A stretch of DNA of 64,000 nt from JABDGM01 sp046349975 (GCA_046349975.1 JAXMBH010000008.1:62001-126000), one strand, 5' to 3'. Shown: positions 25,477 through 34,811, counted from the first letter of the stretch. The notes: generated from the sequence alone by a model not told the origin. Numbers and translations: made by a program.

Positions 25477-26232
25477 TCACGCCTTCTGCAACTCCTCACT
25501 CCGCGGTAGCGCTTCCAAACTCTCAAGCCCAAACAGCCGCAAGAATCGCTCAGTGGTCGTGTATATGGCAGACGTCTTCTCGCCCTTGGTCCGCTCCAAT
25601 CGCACCAACTTCCTCCGCACAAGTTGCGCGAGCGCGCCGCCGCACGGTTCGCCGCGAATCTCCGCGAGTTGTTCGGCGGTCGCGGGCTGGTTGTAGGCCA
25701 ACACCGACAACACTTCGAGCACCGCCGGCGAGAGCTTGGCTTCTTTCACCCGGCCATAGAACTTATCGCGCATCCGCTCGAATTCAGGCCGAAAAGCCAA
25801 GCGATATCCAGCGGCCGATTGCTCGATTCGATACGGTGTTTGATCGGCGTCGTAGACCGCGTTGAGTTCGGCGACGGCTTCTGCCACCTCCGCAGGGCTC
25901 ACCCCGCGCATCGCGGCCGCCAGCTCGCGCGCAGAAATCGCCCCATTATCCGGCCGCCCTACAAACAAAATCGATTCGACCACGGAGCGCGGGCAAATCT
26001 CGATCTTCACTGGCCGCGTAGGCGGAGGAACGGCAGGCCCTTTTTTGCTCGACTCGCTCCTCGCTCCTCGCTCCTCACTCCTCGCTGGTCCTCCCAACAT
26101 CGCCGCGAACGCTTCGCGCAAGCGGCTGAGCGACAGCGGCGATTCACGCGGCGCTGCGGAATCCGAACTAGCAGGCGGCGCGGTCGTCTTGGCGGGCGAG
26201 TTCGGTGGCTGCTTCCCCATGGCGCGGAGCAT
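25477..26232 (-). CDS. scpB: Segregation and condensation protein B
   Basis: 251 residues from ATG 26232. The C-terminal two-thirds is ScpB: SVVESILFVGRPDNGAISAR, YRLAFRPEFERMRDKFYGR, LSPAVLEVLSVLAYNQPATA, EIRGEPCGGALAQLVRRKLV and IYTTTERFLRLFGLESLEAL. ScpB forms the kite subunits of the SMC condensin complex. Its partners scpA and smc are not in this window. The N-terminal about 75 residues are a low-complexity linker; part of it (about residues 50-66, ARSEERGARSESSKKGP) is encoded by a short-period repeat of ctcctcgctcctcactcctc type at about 26040-26095, which looks like an in-frame repeat insertion. Confidence 0.93.
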   Translation of the reverse strand: MLRAMGKQPPNSPAKTTAPPASSDSAAPRESPLSLSRLREAFAAMLGGPARSEERGARSESSKKGPAVPPPTRPVKIEICPRSVVESILFVGRPDNGAISARELAAAMRGVSPAEVAEAVAELNAVYDADQTPYRIEQSAAGYRLAFRPEFERMRDKFYGRVKEAKLSPAVLEVLSVLAYNQPATAEQLAEIRGEPCGGALAQLVRRKLVRLERTKGEKTSAIYTTTERFLRLFGLESLEALPRSEELQKA

Positions 26233-26290
26233 AGCCCTTTCGGCTTGCTAGCAGCAAGATGATTCCCGGCCTTTGATCTCTTTCGCGGCC

Positions 26291-27643
26291 TCAGCCACCG
26301 AACGGATTGTCGTCCGACGTGGCCGGCGGCGTCGCGGGCTTTTCCGCTGGGCCAGCAGGTGGTGCAGCAGCGGGTTCCGTGCCCTTCTCTTCGGCGTTTT
26401 CCGCCGCTGCGGGGGGGGCGGCCGCGGGTTTGGGCGGCACGGCGCCTGGCTTGGCCGCAGGCTTTGCCCCCGCTTCCGGCTTCTCGCCTTCCGCCTCCTG
26501 GGGATTGTGATACAGCGGCTCTTTCGCATCCGTCTCGCGCAAGCATTCAATCACGCCAGACCGCGTGATGAGATAGATGCGATCAGTCTGATCGTTCACC
26601 ATCGATTGGATCGCGTGATCGGCCCCGATTTTGCCGACCATCGCGCCTTTAGCGCCATCGAGCGCGACAAATGCCCCCAAATCGTCGACCCCATACACTC
26701 GCTGTTTGCTGGCCGACGCGAATTGCGACATGTGCGGCACTTGCCAAATCGCACCGCCGCTTTTCGCATCAATGCAATGCAGCGCCGGCTCCTCCGACGT
26801 GACAAACACCCGCTCGCCCACTGCCGCCGGCGCCCGAGTCACCGGAAACCCTGTCGCAAATTTCCACTCCCGCAGCCCCGTCATCTCTTCCATCGCGAAC
26901 ACTTCGCCGGCAGTCGACGCCACGTACACCGATGGTTTGCGATACGCCGGCGGCGCGACAATCTCCGCGCCGGTTTCCAGCATGAATCGCATCACCGGGG
27001 TCTCACTGCTGCCGACGTACAACACGCCGGTGTCTGTCGTCCAGACCACCGATTGCGGCGTCGCTAGCGGCGCGACCATCGTGCGGCCGTTCGATTGGTA
27101 ATACCACGGCGTAAGCTTCTTCAAGTTCTCGAGTGAATAACCCTCGATGCGCCCGCTCGTGAGCGGCACGAACACATATTTCTCAGAAATCGCCGGCGCC
27201 GCGCCGGGCGCGCCGCCCACGCGACGAATACTCACCGGCCGGCCATCCTTGCGGTCCAGTACATACAGAGTCGAGCCGTTCACCAGCGCAATGTGCTTGT
27301 CGCTGCACGCGGGCCCAAGACTCGGGTAATTTTCGTTGCCAACCGGTGCGATCCACAGCGCTTCGCCCGTTAGCGCGTTGAATTCCTCCACGACGCCCGC
27401 GCTCGTGAGCACGGTCAGCCGATCGCCGTGCAACACGGCCCGCTCCAATCGATTGCGCGCCGGATCGAGTCTCACTTGCGCGAACCAAGCGCGGGTCAGG
27501 CCCAGCTGCGCCAATTGCTCGCGCGGCAGCAGCCGACTCGCGCCCCAACTTGCCGGAGCGGCCATTACCAAGCTCGCGACCACGACCGCCACAGTTTTAA
27601 CGCATAGCAAGCGCTGGCCGTATAAAACACAGTTATCTCGCAT
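26291..27643 (-). CDS. Secreted PQQ-like beta-propeller protein with NPFGG C-terminus
   Basis: 450 residues from ATG 27643. Signal peptide about 1-35 (VAVVVASLVMAAPASWGA). Repeated beta-propeller blades follow: GVVEEFNALTGEALWIAPVG, STLYVLDRKDGRPVSIRRVG, GVLYVGSSETPVMRFMLETG, GEVFAMEEMTGLREWKFATG, PALHCIDAKSGGAIWQVPHM and GAFVALDGAKGAMVGKIGAD. These W/Y and ALDG/DAKSG patterns mark the PQQ/quinoprotein fold, though PQQ binding itself is not shown. After about residue 370 comes a Pro/Ala/Glu-rich tail ending DDNPFGG, as in the unrelated protein at 11422-12249. It is probably a periplasmic or surface protein. It lies 58 bp upstream of scpB. Confidence 0.83.
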   Translation of the reverse strand: MRDNCVLYGQRLLCVKTVAVVVASLVMAAPASWGASRLLPREQLAQLGLTRAWFAQVRLDPARNRLERAVLHGDRLTVLTSAGVVEEFNALTGEALWIAPVGNENYPSLGPACSDKHIALVNGSTLYVLDRKDGRPVSIRRVGGAPGAAPAISEKYVFVPLTSGRIEGYSLENLKKLTPWYYQSNGRTMVAPLATPQSVVWTTDTGVLYVGSSETPVMRFMLETGAEIVAPPAYRKPSVYVASTAGEVFAMEEMTGLREWKFATGFPVTRAPAAVGERVFVTSEEPALHCIDAKSGGAIWQVPHMSQFASASKQRVYGVDDLGAFVALDGAKGAMVGKIGADHAIQSMVNDQTDRIYLITRSGVIECLRETDAKEPLYHNPQEAEGEKPEAGAKPAAKPGAVPPKPAAAPPAAAENAEEKGTEPAAAPPAGPAEKPATPPATSDDNPFGG

Positions 27644-28116
27644 GGAAGCGTCTCTCGTAGCAAGCTCGGTCGATTTTATGCCAATTCGGTTTCGGCGGGG
27701 CCGGCCGCCGCCCCGCCTGAGTCAGGACGGCCCCTTGAGCCGCCCTGGAACGGGAATGATAGCGACAGTTCGGCCGAGCCCTGCGGCCGTACTCAGCTTG
27801 GCAGTGCCAGCCGCTGGCCACCCCATGGACCGGCGACTTCCCCATCCTTTACATTACACAGCGGAAATATTTCGTGCAAAATAGCATGAGTTTCCCGGCG
27901 ATGATGCACTGGGTTGGGACACCGTTGCGGGTTTTTCGCGTCGACGCCGACAACCGCGGGACGGCTTCGTCAGAGCCGCTGGCCGTTGCAATCGCCAACG
28001 CAGGTTGAACGGCTGCCGCTTTTTCCTTGGGCCACCTTGCGTTCCTGTTGCGACGCCTGCACGCGTTGGGCGACGCCGCCGATTGGCTGATCACTTATCT
28101 AATCGACTCCTGTGTA
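27644..28116. other. Divergent intergenic region, no gene
   Basis: 473 bp between two divergent genes. It holds a GC-rich imperfect hairpin around 27718-27748 and an AT-richer patch (about 27848-27895) that could contain promoters for either side, but no good -35/-10 pair stands out. The plus-strand frame extends 30 codons upstream of 28117 without an obvious start signal. Confidence 0.5.
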
Positions 28117-31100
28117 ATGATCACGCCAAACCTCATTCCCGATGCTGCCGACGTTGCGCTGCTCGATGAAGCAGTCGGCTACCTGAATTTCTCGAGCGGC
28201 GCCACCGATCCAAAGTTTCTCCGCGGCTTGAACGTGCTGTTCGAACATATCGAGCAGCGCCTCACGGCAGAGCAGCAACCAGTGGCAGTTTGGTGCGGCT
28301 GGATCGAACAGCGAATGGCGGCGCTCTCGGCAAGCGCCGCGGCCTTCGGCGATGTTCGCCAGGCTCAGGCTGTGGTCACCTTGCTTCGTGACCACTTGCT
28401 GCCGGCTTACCGCGCGTTCCACCGCGATTTGCTCTGGCATCAGTCTGATCGCGAGCTCTGGCGCCCATTATTCATTGGCCGCTGCTGCGAAGTCATCTTG
28501 TCGCAGGGCCCCCCGTGGAACGAAACCAAACGCATCGTCGAGCGGGCAATTGATACGCTCAATGATTACCTCGGCTATCGACCGGTGGCCGTGCTCGAAT
28601 CCGATCGGCACATGGAACCGTACGCCCATGAACGCGTGCGGCCAATTCCGTGGTATGTGAAAGATGTCGGCGTCGCTCCGGGCGCCTACCACGAGCTGCT
28701 GGAAAAAGCGCTGGAGATTCTCCGCGATACCGATCCCGAAATCCGGCAGCAGGCCTGGTTCGACCCGCAGCTGGTGGAAGAGCTCGCGCTCGATCCGCGG
28801 GCGTATGATTTCGATCACCCAGCCAGCAAGCGGCCGAACCACCATTTCGGCCAATGGGATCTGAATCATATCGATAGCCGCGGGTATTATCGCCGCTTCG
28901 TGCTGCAGCAGATGACGCTCGATGCCTTGCTCACCCGCGTCGAGGCCGGCGGAAAGGGAAACGGCAACGGCAATGGCGGGGCCAACGGCCCGAAAGCGAC
29001 TCGCGAGGAACTCTTGTTCGAAGCCGCGGCCGTGCTCGCCGGCACAATCCTCATGGCCTCCGGCACCACGGGCAATGGCCCGGAATGTCACAACTCCGAT
29101 GTCACGCTATCGAACCTGCTGCCGCACATCGCGAGTTACCGCGACCAGTTCTACGAGGAATTGCTCGATCGCACGTCGGGCCCGCTCGGCGAACGCCTGC
29201 GCAACGAGGCGCACCGCACCCGCCAACCCTTCGGCGGCGCTCGCCAGCATCTGAATCACGAGCTGGCCCGGCGCCGCGCCGTCCAAATGCAGCACGTGCA
29301 CCTCGCCCAGTTGTACGCCCGCATGGGCTATCCCAAAACGGCCCTCGCTGAGGCCAACGGCGTGCGAATCGCCTCGGCCCGCATGCTTTGCCAAATCTAC
29401 TGCCTGCTCACGGCCGGCCACCATGCGATCGATGCCCACCAGCTGGATGTCGTCGCCCGGCATCTGCCCGAAATCGAAGAACTCCTCAAGCGCGGCATCG
29501 AGTGCGGCGCGCTCGTCGACCCGTGGAACATCATGGGTTTCGGCGGCAATTTCAGCCTGTTTCCCGCCCTCGAAAACACGGTGCATGATTTCCGCGTCGA
29601 CGATCTCATCGACCTTATCGAGCAAATACTTGATCTCTGCGCTCGCGCCTGGACAGAAGCCGCCGCTCTCGATGACGACAAGCACGAAGCCCTGTTCAGC
29701 GCCGCCCTCGGCCGCCTCGCCTCCTGGTGGGACAAATACGCCACGGCCGAAGTCAGCGGCGTGAAGCGCCTCGTCGGCAAAGAAACCGAGATCTCCACCA
29801 ACCTCGTTGCCGGGGCTCTGTCGGCCTGGCACAAAGCCGGCGCCGCCGCCGGCGACGTGAAATTCTGGCGCATGTTCGTCGATCAATTCGATTCGCCCAA
29901 GGCGTTCCAGCTCGTTATTGAAGCCTTGCTGGAGCGTGGCGATCGCGTCGCCTCGATGGCCCTCATGCTCCAATGGGTCAGTCAGATCGAATTCACGCCG
30001 CTCGAAGATGGCGACGCTTCCTTCCATCCGCTCGCCCTCCGTTGGCTCCGCACGGTCGAGGAATACGAAAACTCCAGCGGCACCGATCAATGGCCGCTCG
30101 TCGCCAAGTTCATCGAACATCTCGAAGCCAGTGCCGATGCGTATTGGCGTGTCCCCGAGTTCGAGCTCGCCATCAACGACCAAGAACTCGATCCGGATGA
30201 TGACGACCTCGACGATTTGAGTGGCGGGTCATCCGATGACGACGACCTCTTCCGAGCGGCGTACGAAGGCGTCAGCTTTCGCGACAGCACCGATGACGGC
30301 ACCGACGCCGACATCGTCGACGACGGCCTGGGCGCCACAGAGTTCGAACTCGAAGAAGAATCTCAACGCCTCGACCAACGCCTCGAGTTCCTCTCCACCA
30401 CGGCCCGCCTCTGGCGGCAAATCGCCATCGCCTGGAAGATGGACTCCGACGACACTCCCCGACGCGAGCTGCTCGAAGACTGGTGCCAGCAGGCAATGGA
30501 GCGCCACGACAAGCTGCTGGAACTCGCCGAGGCCGTCCAACGCTATCCGATCCCGCAACCCAAAGGCTCCCACGACTCGATGGTCGAGTTCGACCGCCAG
30601 CGAATGATCAAAGATTCGCTCCTCGAACACATCATCACTACCTGCGTCGAGACTGCCACCGCCGGCCGCCTGATTCTGGCCACCTCCACCAAGGCCAATG
30701 GCCCAGACGACGGTCACCAGTGCAAGTTCGACGACGGCGCCTCGGTCGGCGTGCTCCGCGGCCTCTTGGCCGGCGATGCGGCCGCCGTTCTGAAACACTG
30801 GCCCACATTCGTCGAGTGGCTCTCCGCGCAGGAGCTGCTCTACGTTCCGCTTGCCAAGGGCGGCAAGCCGCGACGTATCGTGCGGGCCCGCCTGCTCGGC
30901 CAGCTCCTCAGCGACCTCTTGAGCTGGCTGCCGCGGCTGGGCCTGGTTCGTCAAACCTGCCAGCTGCTCGATGTCGCCCAGGCGATGGAAACCGAACATC
31001 CCGTCGGTCAGGGCGCAGTTACCGAGTACGATCGACTCTTCGCCGGCGGCTATCAGGCCATCGTTCGCGCGCTCGTTGCGTCTGCCGAAAACTGGGACGA

Positions 31101-32106
31101 TGAGCGCGACGACGACCAAGGCCCCGTCAAACTCTCGCGGCCCTCCGATGCGATGCTCGTCGAAGCCCTTCAGGATCTCACCGAGTCGCAGCTCGATCGC
31201 TGGCTGACGCACAGCCGTACGCTGCGATTGAGCGTCGTCGAACGCTTGACGCAGGTGGCCGATTGGCAGGCGTTCGTGGCGTTCGTCGACCGCTATGGAG
31301 CCGACCTCTTTACGCAGAAATTCCTGAATCTCGGCAACCTCCGCGCGATTCTGCACCAGCACGCCGGCGTCTGGCTCTCCAACATGGAGCAGTCGGAGGA
31401 AGGCGAAGAGATCCGCCTGATCAACGAGCTTGGCACCGCCATTACGATCGAGGAAGCCGCCAAGTGGCTCACGATCGCGATCGAAGCGATCATCGAAAAC
31501 TACCGCGAGTACCGCGACTACAACACCACCACCACCCACTCCGACCACGGCGAACTGCTGTACACGCTCGTCGACTTCCTGCGGCTGCGTGCCAACTACG
31601 ACCGCGTGGCGTGGAACCTGCGGCCGGTCGTGATGGCCCACGAAATTCTCGTCCGCCACAATCGCCCGGGCGCGGCCGAAATGTGGCAGCAGGCCCTGGC
31701 AGAACGCACCGCCGAAACGGCCGACGGCAACATCGCCCGCTTCGAGGAGCTGTCCAGCCAATATGGCGTCCGCTTGCCCAGTATCGCGGAGCGGCTCGGC
31801 GAACGCTTCACTCGCCCGCTCGCGATCGACCGCGTGCGGGCCCTCGTCGGGCCCGCCATTGCCGCCGCCGGCACCGAGGAACGCGGCCCCATCACGGCCC
31901 TGGAGCAGGAAATTGCCAGCCTGGCTCAAGAACCGGCCGGCGCCGGCCTCGACCTGCCCGATTGGCTGGCCGCCCTTGAGGAAGAGGTCTCGATCGTCCG
32001 CTGCCGCCGCCGCCAGCAAGACGCCGACGACGCCCCCCGCCGCATCCAGCAGCTCAGCCTCACCTGGGAAGAGTGGCAACGCCAAATCGCCGACGACTGC
32101 AAGTAG
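28117..32106 (+). CDS. Giant uncharacterised protein (1329 aa)
   Basis: I do not recognise this family. The frame is open from 28027; ATG 28117 (MITPNLIPDAADVALL) is the likelier start because the preceding 30 codons look non-coding. There is no signal peptide or membrane helix, so it should be cytoplasmic. It is mostly alpha-helical, with many Trp and Leu/Ala-rich helices in repeat-like pairs (for example YHELLEKALEILRDTDPEI, HVHLAQLYARMGYPKTALAE). A Gly/Asn linker (GKGNGNGNGGANG) lies near residue 290, and a strongly acidic region (DPDDDDLDDLSGGSSDDDDL) near 690-755 splits it into two halves. The next plus-strand gene (32284) is a repeat/coiled-coil protein with a nuclease-like core. Solenoid scaffold is the best structural guess. 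Confidence 0.8.
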   Translation: MITPNLIPDAADVALLDEAVGYLNFSSGATDPKFLRGLNVLFEHIEQRLTAEQQPVAVWCGWIEQRMAALSASAAAFGDVRQAQAVVTLLRDHLLPAYRAFHRDLLWHQSDRELWRPLFIGRCCEVILSQGPPWNETKRIVERAIDTLNDYLGYRPVAVLESDRHMEPYAHERVRPIPWYVKDVGVAPGAYHELLEKALEILRDTDPEIRQQAWFDPQLVEELALDPRAYDFDHPASKRPNHHFGQWDLNHIDSRGYYRRFVLQQMTLDALLTRVEAGGKGNGNGNGGANGPKATREELLFEAAAVLAGTILMASGTTGNGPECHNSDVTLSNLLPHIASYRDQFYEELLDRTSGPLGERLRNEAHRTRQPFGGARQHLNHELARRRAVQMQHVHLAQLYARMGYPKTALAEANGVRIASARMLCQIYCLLTAGHHAIDAHQLDVVARHLPEIEELLKRGIECGALVDPWNIMGFGGNFSLFPALENTVHDFRVDDLIDLIEQILDLCARAWTEAAALDDDKHEALFSAALGRLASWWDKYATAEVSGVKRLVGKETEISTNLVAGALSAWHKAGAAAGDVKFWRMFVDQFDSPKAFQLVIEALLERGDRVASMALMLQWVSQIEFTPLEDGDASFHPLALRWLRTVEEYENSSGTDQWPLVAKFIEHLEASADAYWRVPEFELAINDQELDPDDDDLDDLSGGSSDDDDLFRAAYEGVSFRDSTDDGTDADIVDDGLGATEFELEEESQRLDQRLEFLSTTARLWRQIAIAWKMDSDDTPRRELLEDWCQQAMERHDKLLELAEAVQRYPIPQPKGSHDSMVEFDRQRMIKDSLLEHIITTCVETATAGRLILATSTKANGPDDGHQCKFDDGASVGVLRGLLAGDAAAVLKHWPTFVEWLSAQELLYVPLAKGGKPRRIVRARLLGQLLSDLLSWLPRLGLVRQTCQLLDVAQAMETEHPVGQGAVTEYDRLFAGGYQAIVRALVASAENWDDERDDDQGPVKLSRPSDAMLVEALQDLTESQLDRWLTHSRTLRLSVVERLTQVADWQAFVAFVDRYGADLFTQKFLNLGNLRAILHQHAGVWLSNMEQSEEGEEIRLINELGTAITIEEAAKWLTIAIEAIIENYREYRDYNTTTTHSDHGELLYTLVDFLRLRANYDRVAWNLRPVVMAHEILVRHNRPGAAEMWQQALAERTAETADGNIARFEELSSQYGVRLPSIAERLGERFTRPLAIDRVRALVGPAIAAAGTEERGPITALEQEIASLAQEPAGAGLDLPDWLAALEEEVSIVRCRRRQQDADDAPRRIQQLSLTWEEWQRQIADDCK

Positions 32107-32130
32107 CGCGCGCCGGGATTTGCAGAATTG

Positions 32131-32207
32131 GGTGGCACGCGCTGAAAGGGCGTGGCGAACTCCATTTCACCACCACGCCCTTCGCAAAGCCTCATAGCGT
32201 GCCACTC
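32131..32207. repeat. GGTGGCACGCC palindromic repeat, copy 1
   Basis: The outer arms ggtggcacgc and gcgtgccact enclose an inner pair aagggcgtgg / ccacgccctt. Further copies lie at 53979-54064 and 62663-62753. Confidence 0.85.
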
Positions 32208-32283
32208 CACGCTTGCCATCGCCCCAATAACCCGCCATAGTGACACATGTACATCACGAACCCCGATTTGGAAGGATGCCCCC

Positions 32284-33891
32284 ATGTCGGCCACCGTTGA
32301 GCGGATCTCCTTAGCCGTCACCACTACCAATGACGCCGACACTCTCGACGGCGACTTACCGCTCCGGCTGCTCTTGGATCTGATCGTCGACGACCCCGAA
32401 ATCATCCGGGCACTCGTCGAATATCCCGAAGGCGAATCGCGTAACCAGTATGCGATCGAGGCGATGAAGATCGGTGTGTTGGCCCTCCGCCACGTCGGCG
32501 GCCAGGTAAACGCCGATGGCATCCGCCGCGAAAACGACCGTCTCGTCGCCAGCGTGCAGAAGACGTTCGACCAGTACACGACCACGATCCAGGACCGCGT
32601 CGAAACGAAGCTCAAGGAATATTTCGACCCCAAAGACGGCCGCTTCACCGACCGCGTCCAGCGACTGGTGGCCAAAGATGGCGAGCTCTCGCAGTTGTTG
32701 AAAAGCTTCATCGACGGCGAAAACTCGCTCTTCGCCCGCACGCTCGTCACGCACGTCGGTCGAGATAGCGCCCTCATGCGCATCCTCGACCCGCAGCAAT
32801 CCGATGGCCTGCTCACCACGCTCCGCAAAAGCGTCGACGACCAGCTCTGCCGCCAGCGTGACCACCTGCTCAACGAGTTCTCTCTCGATAACAAGGAAGG
32901 CGCCCTGTGCCGCCTCCTCGGCGAGCTCACCGCCAATCACGGCGACGTGAGCAAAGCCCTGCAAACGAAAATCGACGCGGTCATCAAGGAGTTCTCACTC
33001 AACGAAGAAACTTCGGCCCTCAGCCGGCTCGTGCAGAATGTGACGCAGGCCCAGCGCACGATCACGAACGAGTTCTCGCTCGATAACGACATGTCGTGCC
33101 TCTCGAAGCTCAAACGCGAGCTGATCGACCTGCTCGCCACGTCCGAAAAGAAGAACCAGCAATTCCAAGAGGAAGTAAAAATCTCGCTCGCGAAGATCGT
33201 CACCCAGCGCCAGGAAGCCGAGCGCAGCACCCGCCACGGCCTCGCCTTCGAAGACGCCGTTTGCGACTTCCTGATCCGCCAGTCGCAGCACGCCGGCGAC
33301 GTCGCCACGCCCACCGGCCACACGACCGGCCTCATCAAGAACTGCAAGATCGGCGACTGCGTCATCGAGCTTGGCCCCGATAGCGCCGCCCCCGGCGCCA
33401 AAATCGCCGTCGAAGCCAAAGAGGAAGCCGCGTACTCGCTCGCCCGCGCCCGCGAAGAAGCCGAAACCGCCCGCAAAAACCGCGGCGCCGACTGGGGACT
33501 CTTCGTGTTCTCGAAGCGCACCGCCCCGCCCGGGCTCGAGCCCTTCGCCCGCTACGGCAGCGATTTCGTCGTCATCTGGGACGCCGAAGACCCCACGACC
33601 GACGTCTTCCTCAAGGCCGGCATCATCGCCGCCCGCGCCCTCTGCTTCCGCACCGAACGCCAATCCGCCGCCCAGCAGGTCGACTTCGAGGTCATCGACA
33701 AAGCGATCCTCGAAATCGAAAAACGCGCCGGCAACCTCGACGATGTCCGCAAATCAGCCGAGACGATCCAGTCGTCGAGCAACAAGATTCTAGAGCGCGT
33801 CCGCATCGACCGCGAAGCCCTCGAAAAGCAGCTGGAGATCCTCCGCGAGAAAGTGAAGGACCTCCGCGAGATCACAGCTCAGCCGAAATAG
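32284..33891 (+). CDS. Repeat/coiled-coil protein with PD-(D/E)XK-like nuclease core
   Basis: 535 residues from ATG 32284 (SD ggaagga, 8 nt). Residues about 90-290 carry repeated units with the pattern EFSLDNKEGALCRLLGEL, EFSLNEETSALSRLVQNV and EFSLDNDMSCLSKLKREL, plus more divergent earlier copies. Residues about 320-450 look like a restriction-endonuclease fold: GLAFEDAVCDFL (Glu323), GDCVIELG (Asp358) and IAVEAKEE (Glu377-x-Lys379), followed by GADWGLFVFSK and DFVVIWDAED. That is the E...D...ExK order of PD-(D/E)XK enzymes and resembles DUF2130-type proteins. A C-terminal coiled coil (about 480-530) follows. Nuclease activity and substrate are inferred, not shown. There is no adjacent methylase, so it is not a classical restriction enzyme. 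Confidence 0.8.
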   Translation: MSATVERISLAVTTTNDADTLDGDLPLRLLLDLIVDDPEIIRALVEYPEGESRNQYAIEAMKIGVLALRHVGGQVNADGIRRENDRLVASVQKTFDQYTTTIQDRVETKLKEYFDPKDGRFTDRVQRLVAKDGELSQLLKSFIDGENSLFARTLVTHVGRDSALMRILDPQQSDGLLTTLRKSVDDQLCRQRDHLLNEFSLDNKEGALCRLLGELTANHGDVSKALQTKIDAVIKEFSLNEETSALSRLVQNVTQAQRTITNEFSLDNDMSCLSKLKRELIDLLATSEKKNQQFQEEVKISLAKIVTQRQEAERSTRHGLAFEDAVCDFLIRQSQHAGDVATPTGHTTGLIKNCKIGDCVIELGPDSAAPGAKIAVEAKEEAAYSLARAREEAETARKNRGADWGLFVFSKRTAPPGLEPFARYGSDFVVIWDAEDPTTDVFLKAGIIAARALCFRTERQSAAQQVDFEVIDKAILEIEKRAGNLDDVRKSAETIQSSSNKILERVRIDREALEKQLEILREKVKDLREITAQPK

Positions 33892-33904
33892 CGGGCCTGA
33901 TCAT

Positions 33905-33965
33905 AAACCGCACGCTAGCGCGTTCCGGCTAATGTATCAGCCGCGAGACGCTAGCCCACGGTTCT
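33905..33965. repeat. CTAGCG palindromic repeat, copy 2
   Basis: aaaccgcacgctagcgcgtt at one end and cgctagcccacggttct at the other form reverse-complementary arms around ccggctaatgtatcagccg. Related copies are at 15861-15890 and 38766-38838. Confidence 0.8.
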
Positions 33966-33977
33966 GAACAAGTGCGG

Positions 33978-34811
33978 CTAGTACGACGCCACCACCGCCG
34001 GCCAGGCAATCTCGTCATACGCCGCTTCGATCAGCGCCGCCTCGACCATCTCTACCTTCGCCACCGCTCCGGCGAGTAGCGCGTAATCCGCCAGCCGCGC
34101 CACCTGCCGCGGCACACCGCCCGCGAACTCGTGCAGTGCCCGTAGCGCATCATCCTCAAACACAGGCTCCAATCGCCCGGCCTCGACGAGCGACGTCTGC
34201 ACATACCCCACCGTGTCTTCCGCCGACCATGGATTGAGCTCAATTCGCAAATCCACCGCGCTCTTGAGCGTCTCGTTCCACCGCGTCGCCTGCGCCGGCT
34301 CCGCCGCCAGCACGAGCGTCCACCGCGCCGCGACCGTCATATCCAGCCGCGCGAGCCGCACCAGCTGCGTCATGAGATCCGGCCCAATCTGACCGGCATC
34401 ATCGACGAGCACGACTGTGCCGACTTGCTGCATCCGATTCTCCGCGACCCGGTCGGCCACCTGCCGCCACAACCACGACACATCGGCATCTTCCCGCAGC
34501 GTCGTCCGCAGCCCGCAGGCCAGCTGCCACAAAAGCTCGCGCGACGAAGCCCCGAGAGTATCGGCCACCACCACCGCGCATCCTTTGCGGGCGAGTTGTT
34601 GCGCCGCCACGCGCAACAGCAGCGACTTTCCAACGCCCGGGTCGCCCAGCAGCGCTCCTAGCCGCCGCCGACTATCCACCAGGTACTCAATCCGCGCGAG
34701 CGCCTCATTGTGGGCCGCCGTGGGATAAAACTGCTCCGCCCCAGTCGATGTCCGGAACGGCCACCGCTCTAGTCCCCAATATTCCAGCGGCAACGAATGC
34801 TGTTGTGGCAT
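33978..34811 (-). CDS. ExeA-like AAA ATPase
   Basis: 277 residues from ATG 34811 (MPQQHSLPLEYWGLERWPF). The frame reaches a TTG at 34844 and another ATG at 34820. The opening PLEYWGLERWPFRTSTGAEQF and YPTAAHNEALARIEYLVDSR match the ExeA/GspA-type N-terminus. Walker A is GDPGVGKSLLL, Walker B VVLVDDAGQI, and a helical lid region ends GGVPRQVARLADYALLAGA. ExeA-family ATPases assist type II secretion secretin assembly in proteobacteria, while planctomycetes carry many homologues of unclear role. It converges on the nuclease-like gene at 32284-33891, with a repeat between. No other secretion gene is adjacent. Confidence 0.88.
   Translation of the reverse strand: MPQQHSLPLEYWGLERWPFRTSTGAEQFYPTAAHNEALARIEYLVDSRRRLGALLGDPGVGKSLLLRVAAQQLARKGCAVVVADTLGASSRELLWQLACGLRTTLREDADVSWLWRQVADRVAENRMQQVGTVVLVDDAGQIGPDLMTQLVRLARLDMTVAARWTLVLAAEPAQATRWNETLKSAVDLRIELNPWSAEDTVGYVQTSLVEAGRLEPVFEDDALRALHEFAGGVPRQVARLADYALLAGAVAKVEMVEAALIEAAYDEIAWPAVVASY

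Noticed and set aside
30229..32085. 618-codon open frame on the minus strand
   Set aside because: It lies antisense to the giant plus-strand gene. High GC favours open antisense frames. It has no motif and reads as the usual complement of Ala/Asp/Glu-rich coding DNA.
32284..33891. Classical restriction-modification system
   Set aside because: There is a nuclease-like core but no methyltransferase or specificity gene nearby.
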